This document shows positions 9,184 to 17,835 of a stretch of 64,000 nt of DNA, piece by piece. The DNA is from Haemophilus_D parainfluenzae_AD (GTDB lineage: Bacteria > Pseudomonadota > Gammaproteobacteria > Enterobacterales > Pasteurellaceae). A model generated the notes under the pieces. The model searched no databases. It was not told the origin of the DNA and saw nothing but the letters and a program-made list of their open reading frames with translations. Location: the NCBI RefSeq assembly GCF_001679325.1, contig NZ_LZMX01000026.1. One strand, 5' to 3'. A program made the translations under genes and the position numbers. Numbering within the stretch: the stretch's first letter is position 1; every line of letters begins with the position of its first letter.

Positions 9184-9212
9184 ATTATGCAAGAATTGGC
9201 CCTGTATTGCAA
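9184..9212 (-). promoter_or_regulatory. Promoter of the 4.5S RNA gene
   Basis: On the minus strand TTGCAA, a 17-base spacer and CATAAT with an upstream TTG form a sigma-70 promoter. Transcription from it would start about 25 bases before the mature RNA, leaving a leader like the one RNase P removes in E. coli. Confidence 0.6.
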
Positions 9213-9274
9213 AGGTTAATTTATCAATTCAGTAAATTCGACGAGAAAATCAACCGCACTTTTAAGGTAAAACC

Positions 9275-9742
9275 ATGAACTATCTCCAATACTACCCTAC
9301 CGATGTTGTAAATGGCGAAGGCACCCGTTGTACCCTTTTCGTTAGCGGTTGTACGCATGGTTGCCGTGGTTGCTACAACCAAAAGAGTTGGTCTTTTGAT
9401 AATGGCGTATTATTTGATGAAGCGATGGAACAACAGATCATCAATGATTTAAAAGATACGCGCATTAAACGTCAAGGGCTCACACTTTCTGGTGGAGATC
9501 CGATGCATCCTCGTAATGTTGAAGCCTTACTTCCTTTTGTACAGCGTGTCAAAAAAGAATGTCCTGATAAGGATATTTGGGTGTGGACGGGATATAAACT
9601 GGATGAACTTGATGATTATCAACGTCAAATGTTGCCTTATATTGACGTGCTTATTGATGGGAAATTTATACAAGAACAGGCTGACCCAAGCTTGGTTTGG
9701 CGCGGTTCAGCCAATCAAGTGATTTACCGTTTTAAGGTTTAA
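9275..9742 (+). CDS. nrdG: Anaerobic ribonucleotide reductase activating protein
   Basis: A 155-residue radical SAM enzyme that generates the glycyl radical on NrdD during anaerobic growth. The 4Fe-4S cluster cysteines are C26, C30 and C33 in SGCTHGCRGCYN, and LTLSGGDP is the SAM-binding GGDP motif. Length and start are standard for the family. nrdD is not in this window. The gene converges with yjjV, with a four-base overlap at their stop codons. Confidence 0.95.
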   Translation: MNYLQYYPTDVVNGEGTRCTLFVSGCTHGCRGCYNQKSWSFDNGVLFDEAMEQQIINDLKDTRIKRQGLTLSGGDPMHPRNVEALLPFVQRVKKECPDKDIWVWTGYKLDELDDYQRQMLPYIDVLIDGKFIQEQADPSLVWRGSANQVIYRFKV

Positions 9743-10527
9743 CCGAATAAGGTTAAGCTATTCTGCCAAGCCGTTTCTTTAATTACTTCAGCATTTTCAC
9801 TTCTTAAATGACATAACGCCTCAAAGGTGTGAACAATTCGCTCCGGTCGATTAGGTTGCCCTTGAAAGCCAAACACTGGCATATCTGGTGTATCTGTTTC
9901 TAACACCAACGCCTCTAATGGCAACTTCGCAATCGCTTGGCGGGTTTTATTTGCACGTTCATAAGTAATGGTACCGCCTACGCCAATTTTATACCCTAAG
10001 TCCACAAATCGTTTAGCTTGATCATAACTTCCAGAAAAACCATGCACGACACCACATTTTGGTAAATTGGCTTGTTTTAAAAAACGGAATAATTGCTCAT
10101 GGGATTTTCGGCTATGTAAATTGACCGACAGATTGTATTTCTTCGCTAGATAAAGTTGGCTTTCAAAAAAATGTTGTTGCTTTTGCCATAATTCATCGGT
10201 TAATAAATCGGGAATCGCACATTCTAAGCCAATTTCTGCTACGGCTGTACAATTTTGATTACGAACAGATAATGCCGCATCCAATATCTCTAAATCATGC
10301 TCTTGATGCTCTTTGATATAAAGAGGATGCAACCCAAGCCCACAATAAAGATGCTCAGGAAAAAGTGCGGTCATATTTTGGATTGTTTTAAAATCCGACT
10401 CTTTTACCGCCACAATCAAGATTTTCTGCACATCAGCTTGCTCAGCGTTATCCACGAGCTGAGCTAATGACTCACCAGTGTCATGATGAAGATAATCAAG
10501 GTGGGTATGAGTATCGAAGAAAGGCAT
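9739..10527 (-). CDS. yjjV: TatD-family metal-dependent deoxyribonuclease YjjV
   Basis: A 262-residue TIM-barrel hydrolase of the TatD family. The metal-binding DTHTH is at residues 5-9, further family motifs are AEIGLE, NLHSR, VVHGFSG and the C-terminal LETDTPDMP, and the FGFQGQPNRPE stretch fits the YjjV branch better than TatD itself. Family members have metal-dependent 3'-5' exonuclease activity on DNA. The gene sits between convergent nrdG and ppiB and appears to be its own unit. Confidence 0.85.
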   Translation of the reverse strand: MPFFDTHTHLDYLHHDTGESLAQLVDNAEQADVQKILIVAVKESDFKTIQNMTALFPEHLYCGLGLHPLYIKEHQEHDLEILDAALSVRNQNCTAVAEIGLECAIPDLLTDELWQKQQHFFESQLYLAKKYNLSVNLHSRKSHEQLFRFLKQANLPKCGVVHGFSGSYDQAKRFVDLGYKIGVGGTITYERANKTRQAIAKLPLEALVLETDTPDMPVFGFQGQPNRPERIVHTFEALCHLRSENAEVIKETAWQNSLTLFG

Positions 10528-10584
10528 CGCGTTATTTCACTTAAGAAAAAGGTGTGTAGATTACGCATCCACACACCGAATTAA

Positions 10585-11094
10585 TTATTCGACAGAAACG
10601 GATGTAATCACAACATCTTCTGTTGGAACGTCTTGGTGGAAACCTTTATTACCGGTTTTTACTTTCTTGATTTTATCAACCACATCCATGCCTTCTACCA
10701 CTTCACCGAATACGGCATAACCCCATTCTTGTACCACTTCGCGGCCAAACATCTCTTTTGAACGGTAGTTTAAGAAGTCATTATCTGCCACGTTAATGAA
10801 GAATTGTGCCGTTGCAGAATGTGGATCAGAGGTACGCGCCATAGCGATTGTGCCACGTTTATTGCTTAAACGATTGTTAGCTTCATTTTGGATCGGTGCG
10901 TTTGTTGCTTTTTCACGCATTCCGCTTTCCATACCACCGCCTTGAATCATAAATCCATCAATAACACGATGGAAAATTGTGTTATTATAGAAACCGTTTT
11001 TACAATAATTTAAGAAGTTTTCTGCGGTGATTGGCGCTTTATCAAAATCAAGTTTAATTTTAATATCGCCAAAATTTGTGTGTAATGTAACCAT
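10585..11094 (-). CDS. ppiB: Cytoplasmic peptidyl-prolyl cis-trans isomerase B (cyclophilin)
   Basis: A 169-residue cyclophilin. FHRVIDGFMIQGG carries the catalytic arginine, and AMARTSDPHSATAQFFIN is the central substrate-binding segment. There is no signal peptide, as in cytoplasmic PpiB. The frame is open further upstream, but the ATG at 11094 follows an AGAGGAAA ribosome-binding site and matches the family start MVTLHTNFGDI. It is divergent from cysS, a pairing also found in E. coli. Confidence 0.95.
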   Translation of the reverse strand: MVTLHTNFGDIKIKLDFDKAPITAENFLNYCKNGFYNNTIFHRVIDGFMIQGGGMESGMREKATNAPIQNEANNRLSNKRGTIAMARTSDPHSATAQFFINVADNDFLNYRSKEMFGREVVQEWGYAVFGEVVEGMDVVDKIKKVKTGNKGFHQDVPTEDVVITSVSVE

Positions 11095-11204
11095 GTTGTT
11101 TTCCTCTTGAAAATTAAGGCATTCATTATTCCACAAATGGCGAGAAAGTGCCACAATAAGCAGAAAAGTGCGGTCGTTTTCCAATCAGTTTTAAGAGAAA
11201 AAAT

Positions 11205-12584
11205 ATGTTAAAGATCTTTAATACACTCACTCGTGAAAAAGAAGTGTTCAAACCTATCCATGAAGGAAAAGTGGGTATGTATGTGTGTGGCGTGACCGTT
11301 TACGATTTATGCCATATTGGCCACGGCCGTACCTTTGTATGTTTTGATGTGATTGCTCGCTATTTACGTTCTTTAGGTTACGATTTAACTTATGTGCGTA
11401 ATATTACGGATGTGGACGATAAAATCATTAAACGTGCATTAGAAAACAAAGAAACCTGCGATCAACTTGTAGATCGTATGGTGCAAGAAATGTATAAAGA
11501 TTTTGATGCATTAAACGTATTACGTCCAGATTTTGAACCTCGTGCGACGCATCATATTCCTGAAATTATTGAGATTGTGGAAAAACTGATTGCACGTGGT
11601 CATGCTTATGTTGCAGACAATGGCGATGTGATGTTTGATGTGGAAAGCTTTAAGGAATACGGCAAATTATCACGCCAAGATCTCAACCAATTACAAGCGG
11701 GTGCACGTATTGAAATTAATGAAATCAAGAAAAATCCAATGGATTTCGTGCTTTGGAAAATGTCAAAAGAAAACGAACCAAGCTGGCCGTCCCCATGGGG
11801 CGCAGGTCGTCCAGGTTGGCACATTGAATGTTCAGCGATGAACTGCAAACAACTTGGTGAACATTTTGATATTCACGGCGGTGGTTCTGATTTAATGTTC
11901 CCACATCACGAAAATGAAATTGCGCAATCTTGCTGTGCTCATGGCGGCCAATATGTGAATTATTGGATCCATTCCGGCATGATCATGGTAGATAAAGAAA
12001 AAATGTCGAAATCCCTCGGCAACTTCTTCACTATTCGTGATGTATTAAATCACTACAATGCAGAAGCGGTGCGTTATTTCTTACTAACGGCACACTATCG
12101 CAGCCAACTCAATTATAGTGAAGAAAACCTGAATTTAGCACAAGGTGCATTAGAACGTTTGTACACCGCTTTACGTGGCACCGATCAAAGTGCGGTTGCT
12201 TTTGGTGGTGAAAATTTTGTGGAAGCCTTCCGTGAGGCAATGGATGATGATTTCAATACACCGAATGCCCTTTCTGTCTTATTTGAAATGGCGCGTGAAA
12301 TCAATAAATTGAAAACTGAAGAGGCAGAAAAAGCCAATGGTCTTGCTGCTCGTTTACGTGAATTAGCGGGTATCTTAGGTTTACTTCAACAAGATCCAGA
12401 AAAATTCTTACAAGCTGGTTCTGACGATGATGAAGTCGCAAAAATTGAAGCGCTTATCAAACAACGAAACGAAGCCCGTGCCGCTAAAGATTGGACTGCA
12501 GCAGATGCGGCACGTAATGAACTTACGGCAATGGGTATCGTGTTAGAAGATGGCGCCAACGGCACGACGTGGCGTAAACAATAA
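11205..12584 (+). CDS. cysS: Cysteinyl-tRNA synthetase
   Basis: A 459-residue class I aminoacyl-tRNA synthetase that charges tRNA-Cys; the matching tRNA-Cys gene lies at 45.6 kb in this window. The HIGH motif is at residues 37-40 and KMSKS is in EKMSKSLGNF near residue 266. C28, the cysteine in GWHIECSAM, and the histidine/glutamate of FPHHENE are the zinc ligands that recognise the cysteine thiol. The length is normal. The gene ends in a bidirectional hairpin shared with the convergent MXKDX gene. Confidence 0.97.
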   Translation: MLKIFNTLTREKEVFKPIHEGKVGMYVCGVTVYDLCHIGHGRTFVCFDVIARYLRSLGYDLTYVRNITDVDDKIIKRALENKETCDQLVDRMVQEMYKDFDALNVLRPDFEPRATHHIPEIIEIVEKLIARGHAYVADNGDVMFDVESFKEYGKLSRQDLNQLQAGARIEINEIKKNPMDFVLWKMSKENEPSWPSPWGAGRPGWHIECSAMNCKQLGEHFDIHGGGSDLMFPHHENEIAQSCCAHGGQYVNYWIHSGMIMVDKEKMSKSLGNFFTIRDVLNHYNAEAVRYFLLTAHYRSQLNYSEENLNLAQGALERLYTALRGTDQSAVAFGGENFVEAFREAMDDDFNTPNALSVLFEMAREINKLKTEEAEKANGLAARLRELAGILGLLQQDPEKFLQAGSDDDEVAKIEALIKQRNEARAAKDWTAADAARNELTAMGIVLEDGANGTTWRKQ

Positions 12585-12598
12585 TCTCACTTTGATAC

Positions 12599-12629
12599 AA
12601 AAACTGCGGTCAATTTGACCGCAGTTTTT
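12599..12629. terminator. Bidirectional terminator
   Basis: AAAAACTGCGGTCAA and TTGACCGCAGTTTTT form a near-perfect palindrome between the convergent cysS and MXKDX genes. The arms resemble, but do not match, the USS core. Confidence 0.8.
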
Positions 12630-12646
12630 CTTTTAAGCTGAAAGCA

Positions 12647-12967
12647 TTACATTTTCGGTGCTTTCATTGTTTTTGCTTTTTTCTTCATTTCTTTTGCTTT
12701 CATTTCTTTTGTTTTCATATCATCAGATTTCATGCCTTCTGATTTCATATTATCCATTTTCATGTCGTGAGATTTAATATCATGAGATTTCATCATTCCA
12801 TCAGGTGCCATTTTGTCGTTTTGCATTGGCATAGCGTCTTTTGTCATCGGCATGGGATCTTTTGCCATCGACATTTCATTAGATTTCATATCTATCGCAT
12901 AAAGACTGGTTGCAAAGAAAAGTGCAGCAATAGCAGTAAAGGTTGTTTTTACAGTAATATTTTTCAT
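12647..12967 (-). CDS. Secreted pentapeptide MXKDX-repeat protein
   Basis: A 106-residue protein with a signal peptide (MKNITVKTTFTAIAALFFATSLYA) and a low-complexity mature part rich in Met, Lys and Asp. Units such as MPMTKDA, MKSHD, MKSDD and MKTKE repeat along it. This is the pentapeptide MXKDX family, whose function is unknown; the methionine-rich, periplasmic character would suit metal binding or an oxidant sink, which is inference. It is transcribed divergently from an ECF sigma factor and is a likely regulon member. A TTAAGGAAG ribosome-binding site precedes the start. Confidence 0.75.
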   Translation of the reverse strand: MKNITVKTTFTAIAALFFATSLYAIDMKSNEMSMAKDPMPMTKDAMPMQNDKMAPDGMMKSHDIKSHDMKMDNMKSEGMKSDDMKTKEMKAKEMKKKAKTMKAPKM

Positions 12968-13080
12968 TTTGAATCTTCCTTAATTTGTGAATAATTAACA
13001 TTATCTAGAAAGGTCTTCCCCTTTCATTATCATTAGACGGATAAGGAACCTTTTTCTTACACATTTTCCAAGGACAAAAT

Positions 13081-13629
13081 ATGGAAACCGGAATTTCCGA
13101 TAAAGAACTGATACAAATTAGAGAGCAAATGCTGAAATTTGCCACATTACAGGTGGGCAATGCTGTATTAGCTGAAGATTTAGTGCAAGAGAGTTTTTTA
13201 AGTGCATTTAACCATCTTGAGCAATTTAAACGACAATCGGCATTTAAGACCTGGATCTTTGCTATCTTAAAAAATAAAATCATCGATTTTCTTCGTCAGA
13301 AAGGCAAATTTGTACTGGAAACCGAAATGGAAGATGAAGAACAAACCAATCATTTCTTTGATGAAGATGGACACTGGAAAACTGAGTATTCTCCACTCAA
13401 TCTCGAACAGAGCGAAAGTACGGTCTATTCTGAAGAGTTCTGGCTGATTTTTGAAACTTGCTTAACTTGCCTGCCCGCCAAACAAGCCAAGATTTTTATG
13501 ATGAGAGAGTTTTTGGAATTATCTTCCGAAGAAATTTGCCAAGAAAATCAACTAACCATAAGTAACTTGCACACAACACTCTATCGTGCCCGCTTACAAC
13601 TTCAAAACTGCTTATCTCATAAACTCTAA
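13081..13629 (+). CDS. ECF-type RNA polymerase sigma factor
   Basis: A 182-residue sigma factor with only regions 2 and 4. Region 2 shows AEDLVQESFLSAFNHLEQF and KTWIFAILKNKIIDFLRQK (residues about 35-75); region 4 is the C-terminal helix-turn-helix in LELSSEEICQENQLTISNL. It should direct RNA polymerase to a small envelope-stress regulon. The next gene, 11 bases downstream, encodes a tiny zinc-finger anti-sigma-like protein, and the divergent gene encodes the MXKDX protein. In Haemophilus a comparable ECF factor (RpoE2) responds to hypochlorite; whether this is the same factor is not proven here. Confidence 0.88.
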   Translation: METGISDKELIQIREQMLKFATLQVGNAVLAEDLVQESFLSAFNHLEQFKRQSAFKTWIFAILKNKIIDFLRQKGKFVLETEMEDEEQTNHFFDEDGHWKTEYSPLNLEQSESTVYSEEFWLIFETCLTCLPAKQAKIFMMREFLELSSEEICQENQLTISNLHTTLYRARLQLQNCLSHKL

Positions 13630-13640
13630 GGAGTGATTTT

Positions 13641-13808
13641 ATGAAATGTCGTCAAGCGACTCGCCTCATATCAGATGCGCAAGAACGCCCATTAATAACC
13701 AAAGAAAAAATTGGGCTCAATTTGCATCTTTCCATTTGTACACATTGTCGTAAATTTCAACGAAACTGCAATACATTGAGAAAGTTAATGAAGGATTTCA
13801 AGGGATAA
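13641..13808 (+). CDS. Short zinc-finger (zf-HC2-like) anti-sigma factor
   Basis: A 55-residue protein beginning MKCRQATRLISDAQERPL and containing H-x3-C-x2-C in LHLSICTHCRKF. This is the HC2 zinc-finger pattern of ZAS-domain anti-sigma factors, which hold ECF sigma factors inactive and release them on stress. It starts 11 bases after the sigma gene with an AAGGAG ribosome-binding site, so the two are cotranscribed. No membrane helix follows the finger, so it would be a soluble, redox- or zinc-sensing type. Confidence 0.82.
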   Translation: MKCRQATRLISDAQERPLITKEKIGLNLHLSICTHCRKFQRNCNTLRKLMKDFKG

Positions 13809-13833
13809 AAAAGCGGAAGAAAACTTCCGCTTG
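13807..13833. terminator. Bidirectional terminator
   Basis: AAGCGGAAG, an AAAA loop and CTTCCGCTT are flanked by A and T runs, between the convergent anti-sigma and ytfJ genes. Confidence 0.8.
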
Positions 13834-13841
13834 TTGGTCTA

Positions 13842-14402
13842 CTACTTCGCCATTAACGCTGTTGCACGTGAAACCACCTCTTTGACTTCATCATCCGTCA
13901 ATTTACCTTCTTTCACAAATTGCACCTTGCCGGTTTTATCAAGCAAAATAATCACGCTATCTTTTTCACGTAATCCCCATGCATTTTTGACCGCACTTTT
14001 ATCATCTAAAATCACTTGGCTGTGAGCATTTTCTTTTTTGCCTTTTTCTGCACTACTTTTAACAAACATGCCTGTGCCCACAACAGCATCATCAGCATTA
14101 ATAATGGTTGTGGTTTGATATTTAGCTTGGTTAAAATGAGCGGCTTTGATGGCTTCAATCATCGCTTGATTTTTCTCTTTTGCTGCACTTCTGCCTGCAA
14201 TATGTTGAATCACTCGTACTTTGCCAGGTAATGCCGTTGAGCTCCATGATTTATACGCCACATCATTGCCATTTAAAGTGATTTCGCCCTTATCTGAAAC
14301 CGTTACATTGGCTAAAAGTTGGTTAGGTTGAATATTGTGCGCGAATGCATTAACTGAGATTAAACTCCCCATCACTGCGCTCAAAAGCATGATTTTTTTC
14401 AT
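13842..14402 (-). CDS. ytfJ: YtfJ family periplasmic protein
   Basis: A 186-residue exported protein with a signal peptide ending near AFA-H. The remainder matches the YtfJ family, a thioredoxin-fold group without a CxxC pair (none is seen here). Family hallmarks visible are GKVRVIQHIAGR, INADDAVVGTG and LREKDSVIILLDKTGKV. Its function is unknown; a periplasmic redox or stress role is guessed from the fold. It is monocistronic and converges with the anti-sigma gene. Confidence 0.82.
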   Translation of the reverse strand: MKKIMLLSAVMGSLISVNAFAHNIQPNQLLANVTVSDKGEITLNGNDVAYKSWSSTALPGKVRVIQHIAGRSAAKEKNQAMIEAIKAAHFNQAKYQTTTIINADDAVVGTGMFVKSSAEKGKKENAHSQVILDDKSAVKNAWGLREKDSVIILLDKTGKVQFVKEGKLTDDEVKEVVSRATALMAK

Positions 14403-14513
14403 AAATACCTCATAAATTCCGTGAAATTGCCCATTTTTTGGCGAATAATCACTTTTTTGTTATACTCCGTGCGCATTATACTTTGCTTAAATCAGATAAA
14501 GAAGGAAAAAGAA

Positions 14514-14840
14514 ATGGATCAAATGCCAGCTTGCCCAAAATGTAAAGGCGAATATGTTTATCATGATTCTGTAAATTTTATTTGCCCTGATTGTGGTAAT
14601 GAGTGGAATGGTAATGAAACAGTTGAAGCCGATGACGATCAACTGATTGTTAAAGATAGCAACGGTAATTTATTAGCCGATGGTGATGATGTGCTTTTAA
14701 TTAAAGATTTGAAATTAAAAGGTTCATCTGAAGTGTTGAAGAAAGGCACTAAATTCAAAAATATCCGTTTAGTTAATGGAGATCACAACGTCGATTGTGG
14801 CAAAATCATGTTGAAATCCGAATTCTTGAAAAAAGCTTAA
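14514..14840 (+). CDS. yjdM: PhnA/YjdM zinc-ribbon protein
   Basis: A 108-residue cytoplasmic protein. The N-terminal zinc ribbon has two CxxC pairs (CPKC and CPDC), followed by a small beta domain with KDSNGNLLADGDDVLLIKDL, typical of the PhnA/YjdM family. Despite the historical name it does not cleave phosphonates, and its role is unsettled. The frame reaches back to 14421, but the ATG at 14514 follows AGAAGGAA and starts exactly at the family boundary. Confidence 0.88.
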   Translation: MDQMPACPKCKGEYVYHDSVNFICPDCGNEWNGNETVEADDDQLIVKDSNGNLLADGDDVLLIKDLKLKGSSEVLKKGTKFKNIRLVNGDHNVDCGKIMLKSEFLKKA

Positions 14841-14851
14841 GAATTCACAAT

Positions 14852-14898
14852 AAAAAGAGCGGTCGATTTAAAACAACGTTAAAATCGACCGCTCTTTT
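14852..14898. terminator. Bidirectional terminator with variant uptake-signal arms
   Basis: AAAAAGAGCGGTCGATTT and AAATCGACCGCTCTTTTT face each other between convergent yjdM and pheA. The arm core is GAGCGGT rather than the standard GTGCGGT. Confidence 0.8.
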
Positions 14899-14908
14899 TT
14901 TATTTTCG

Positions 14909-16066
14909 TTATACCTTCGCAGGTTTCACAATTTCACTTGGATAACAACCAAGCACTTTCAGATAATTACTGAATTGCTTAAGCTCCTCCAAGGCAATTT
15001 GGGTATCTGGATGATGAATGTTTCCTTCAATCTCCAAATAGAACATTTCTTCCCAAGGTTTGCCATAAATTGGACGAGATTCAAGCTTGGTCATATTAAT
15101 ACCGTGCTTTTTAAACACAAGTAAAGCATCCACTAGGGAACCCGCTTGTTGCGATGTTGTCATCAACAATAAAGTTTTTGTGTGAATTTGTGGTGAAACT
15201 TCACGAGCTTGTTTGGCTACCACAATAAAACGAGTAATGTTGTTTTCTTGATTCGCAATATTATGTTTTAACACATGTAAGCCGTAAAGCTTGCCACCAT
15301 CTTCATTACCTAATGCCGCAATATTCGGTTTATTCAAGCTTGACACAAGCTGCATTGCATGAGAGCTACTTTCGCAGTACTCGATATGCACACGCTCAAG
15401 ACTTTGAATAAATTTACTACACTGCTGGATCACCTGTGGATGGCTATAAAGTGTATCAATTTTGCTTAAATCATCCTGCTCATTCACTAAAACACAGTGC
15501 TTGATAGGATAAGCCAACTCGCCCACCAAAGATAAGGTGGTATGTTGAAGCAAATCATAAACTTCATTAATTGCACCAGATGTGGTGTTTTCTAAAGGAA
15601 GTACACCATAATCAGCTTCTCCGCTCTCAACTTTTTCAAAAATTTGAGCAAAGGAATCGCAACTGATTTCAGCAAATTGTTGATGGTAACGAGCCGCATA
15701 GTTACGGGCAGCCAAATTAGAGTAAGAACCTCTCTTACCTAAGAAAGCAATATGTAACGTTTCTTCTCGTTGCTCATTGAGTTTTTTCTGCAAATACACT
15801 TGCTGTGTGAGCACAGAATCTTCAATAATCTTTTGGAAGACTGACGTAATATACTGTGGTTCAAGCTGATAATTTTGGCTTTCAGAAAATTGCACAAGCT
15901 CTTGTAAGAGTTGTTGCTCACGCTCTAAATCGCGCAATGCTTTTTGCGTAACTTCTTTGCTTCTAACTACATCATATGCCAGACGATGACGCTCTGAAAG
16001 CAGCTTTAACAAGCTGCGATCAATTTGCGTAATTTGCTGACGAATTTCTGATAAATCTAATGCCAT
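14909..16066 (-). CDS. pheA: Bifunctional chorismate mutase/prephenate dehydratase
   Basis: A 385-residue P-protein that makes phenylpyruvate from chorismate in two steps. The AroQ chorismate mutase domain occupies residues 1-90 (LSEIRQQITQIDRSLLKLL), the dehydratase domain 105-285 (FLGKRGSYSNLAARNY; LPLENTTSGAINEVYD; NITRFIVV), and the ACT regulatory domain that senses phenylalanine lies at the C-terminus with ESRPIYGKPWEEMFYLEIEG. It begins only eight bases after the ushA stop codon, so the two are probably one transcript. No phenylalanine leader peptide is visible because there is no room between the genes. Confidence 0.96.
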   Translation of the reverse strand: MALDLSEIRQQITQIDRSLLKLLSERHRLAYDVVRSKEVTQKALRDLEREQQLLQELVQFSESQNYQLEPQYITSVFQKIIEDSVLTQQVYLQKKLNEQREETLHIAFLGKRGSYSNLAARNYAARYHQQFAEISCDSFAQIFEKVESGEADYGVLPLENTTSGAINEVYDLLQHTTLSLVGELAYPIKHCVLVNEQDDLSKIDTLYSHPQVIQQCSKFIQSLERVHIEYCESSSHAMQLVSSLNKPNIAALGNEDGGKLYGLHVLKHNIANQENNITRFIVVAKQAREVSPQIHTKTLLLMTTSQQAGSLVDALLVFKKHGINMTKLESRPIYGKPWEEMFYLEIEGNIHHPDTQIALEELKQFSNYLKVLGCYPSEIVKPAKV

Positions 16067-16074
16067 TTCATTCC

Positions 16075-17715
16075 TTATTTAAAGGTTACTTCATTATGAG
16101 GGATGTATTTTTCAGCATTAATAGGTGAATTTTTCTCAAAAAATTCTTTTAAAACATCCGCATCAATAAAACCTGTGTTGACGAAAGTTGGATTTTTAGT
16201 CATAACCGGATAACCATCTCCACCTGCTGCATTATAGCTTGGTAAAGAGATACGGTAAGTTTTATTTAAATCCAATGGTTTACCTTGAATTTTCACATTT
16301 TCAACTTTCTTCTCGGCACGATTTACTGTCATGCTGATACCTGAGTATTGTGCGTAAGCACCAGAATCCACTTCTTTCAATGCGACTACATTTAAATAAT
16401 CCAGTAATTCTTTACCGGTTAATTCAAAATAGCTGACAATATTACCAAATGGATGGATTTTTAAAATATCTTTATAAGTTACATCACCTTCTTGAATAGA
16501 ATCACGAATACCACCTGAGTTCATGATACCAATGTCAGCTTTCGCTTTTTGGCGTTGTGCTTCTGCAATTAAGTGACCAAGGTTAGTTTGTTCAAAACGG
16601 ATAATGGTACGATCACCTTCTAACTTACCTTTTAGTTTACCTACTTTTTGGCTTAATAACGCATCACCTTTATCTTGGTAAGTTTTTAAAAGTTTTTCCA
16701 TTTCTGGATCTTGTGGAATCTCTTCGGCATAGTTCACATATTCTGTTTTACCGTCTTCTTTTTTCACCTTTTTCTTCAAGTTCACTGGAATTAATTGATA
16801 ATTCACTAATTTTAATTCACCATTTTTGAACTCAAAGTCAGCACGACCAACATATTTACCCCATTCAAACGCTTGCATAATCCAAGTACCATTTTGGAAA
16901 TCTGGTTTACATGGCTGAGTGGGTTGATAATCTTTAATCCACACGCCTTTATCATCTACACAAATCGGATCATGGCTGTGACCACCAATAATCATATCAA
17001 ATGCGCCTTTATCTAAATTTCGTGCAAGACTTACATCACCCGGCGCATTTGAACCATGTTTCGCATCATAATAATAGCCCATATGCGTTAAAGCGATTTT
17101 TACATCTGGTTTAACTTTTTCATTTAGCTCTTTTAATGTGGCTTTTGCTACTGTTGTTGGATCTTCAAACTTCACATTGTGAAGATATTCTGGGTTACCT
17201 AATTTTGCAGTATCTTCTGTGGTTAAACCAACCACTGCAATTTTAAGATCTTGTTTATTTAAAATGGTATAAGGCTTAACTAAAGTTTTACCTGTTTTAG
17301 TATTAATCACATTCGCAGATAAGAATGGGAAGTTTGCCCATTTTTCTTGCATATCAAGAATTTGTAATGGATTATCAAACTCGTGGTTACCCAATACAGT
17401 TGCCTCATAACCCATTGCGTTCATTGCTTTAATATCAGGTTCTGCTGTTTGCATATCTGACTCAGGTACACCAGTATTAAAATCACCAGCATTTAATAAA
17501 ATGAGTGAACCACCTTTTTGCTCTACTTCTGCTTTCACGCGATTAACAATTGTTTTGTGAGCAGGAAAGCCATATTCACCTTTTGCATTCGGCCAAAAAT
17601 GTCCGTGCGTATCATTAGTGTGCAATATGGTAAATTGATAGGTTTTGTCCTGTTCATATGCCATTGCAGCAGAAGTTGCTAGCACAAGAGGGAGCACGGT
17701 AAATAATTTTTTCAT
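16075..17715 (-). CDS. ushA: Periplasmic 5'-nucleotidase/UDP-sugar hydrolase
   Basis: A 546-residue periplasmic metallophosphoesterase with signal peptide MKKLFTVLPLVLATSAAMA. The N-terminal catalytic domain shows ILHTNDTHGHFW, GDFNTG, LGNHEFDNP and GGHSHD, the dimetal-binding motifs; the C-terminal nucleotide-binding domain shows MNSGGIRDSI and YNAAGGDGYP. It hydrolyses nucleotides and UDP-sugars. In NAD-dependent Haemophilus such enzymes also help use NAD or NMN, though NadN is the dedicated one and is longer. The frame continues upstream, but the ATG at 17715 begins the signal peptide. Confidence 0.88.
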   Translation of the reverse strand: MKKLFTVLPLVLATSAAMAYEQDKTYQFTILHTNDTHGHFWPNAKGEYGFPAHKTIVNRVKAEVEQKGGSLILLNAGDFNTGVPESDMQTAEPDIKAMNAMGYEATVLGNHEFDNPLQILDMQEKWANFPFLSANVINTKTGKTLVKPYTILNKQDLKIAVVGLTTEDTAKLGNPEYLHNVKFEDPTTVAKATLKELNEKVKPDVKIALTHMGYYYDAKHGSNAPGDVSLARNLDKGAFDMIIGGHSHDPICVDDKGVWIKDYQPTQPCKPDFQNGTWIMQAFEWGKYVGRADFEFKNGELKLVNYQLIPVNLKKKVKKEDGKTEYVNYAEEIPQDPEMEKLLKTYQDKGDALLSQKVGKLKGKLEGDRTIIRFEQTNLGHLIAEAQRQKAKADIGIMNSGGIRDSIQEGDVTYKDILKIHPFGNIVSYFELTGKELLDYLNVVALKEVDSGAYAQYSGISMTVNRAEKKVENVKIQGKPLDLNKTYRISLPSYNAAGGDGYPVMTKNPTFVNTGFIDADVLKEFFEKNSPINAEKYIPHNEVTFK

Positions 17716-17788
17716 ATAAAAATACCTCTGTTTTTGACCGCTCTTTACCTTCGCAGAAAACAAAAATAATAGAGCAAGATGGGAAATA

Positions 17789-17823
17789 AAAAAGCTATAC
17801 TCCCGGAAGAAGTATAGCTTTTT
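17789..17823 (-). terminator. Terminator closing the dcw cluster
   Basis: AAAAAGCTATACT and AGTATAGCTTTTT pair, lying 13 bases beyond the lpxC stop on the minus strand. Confidence 0.8.
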
Positions 17824-17835
17824 AACAAAACATTG

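Noticed and set aside
12647..12967. Short repeats that could suggest a CRISPR array or minisatellite
   Set aside because: They are codon-level repeats of an MXKDX protein with a signal peptide, without equal spacers.
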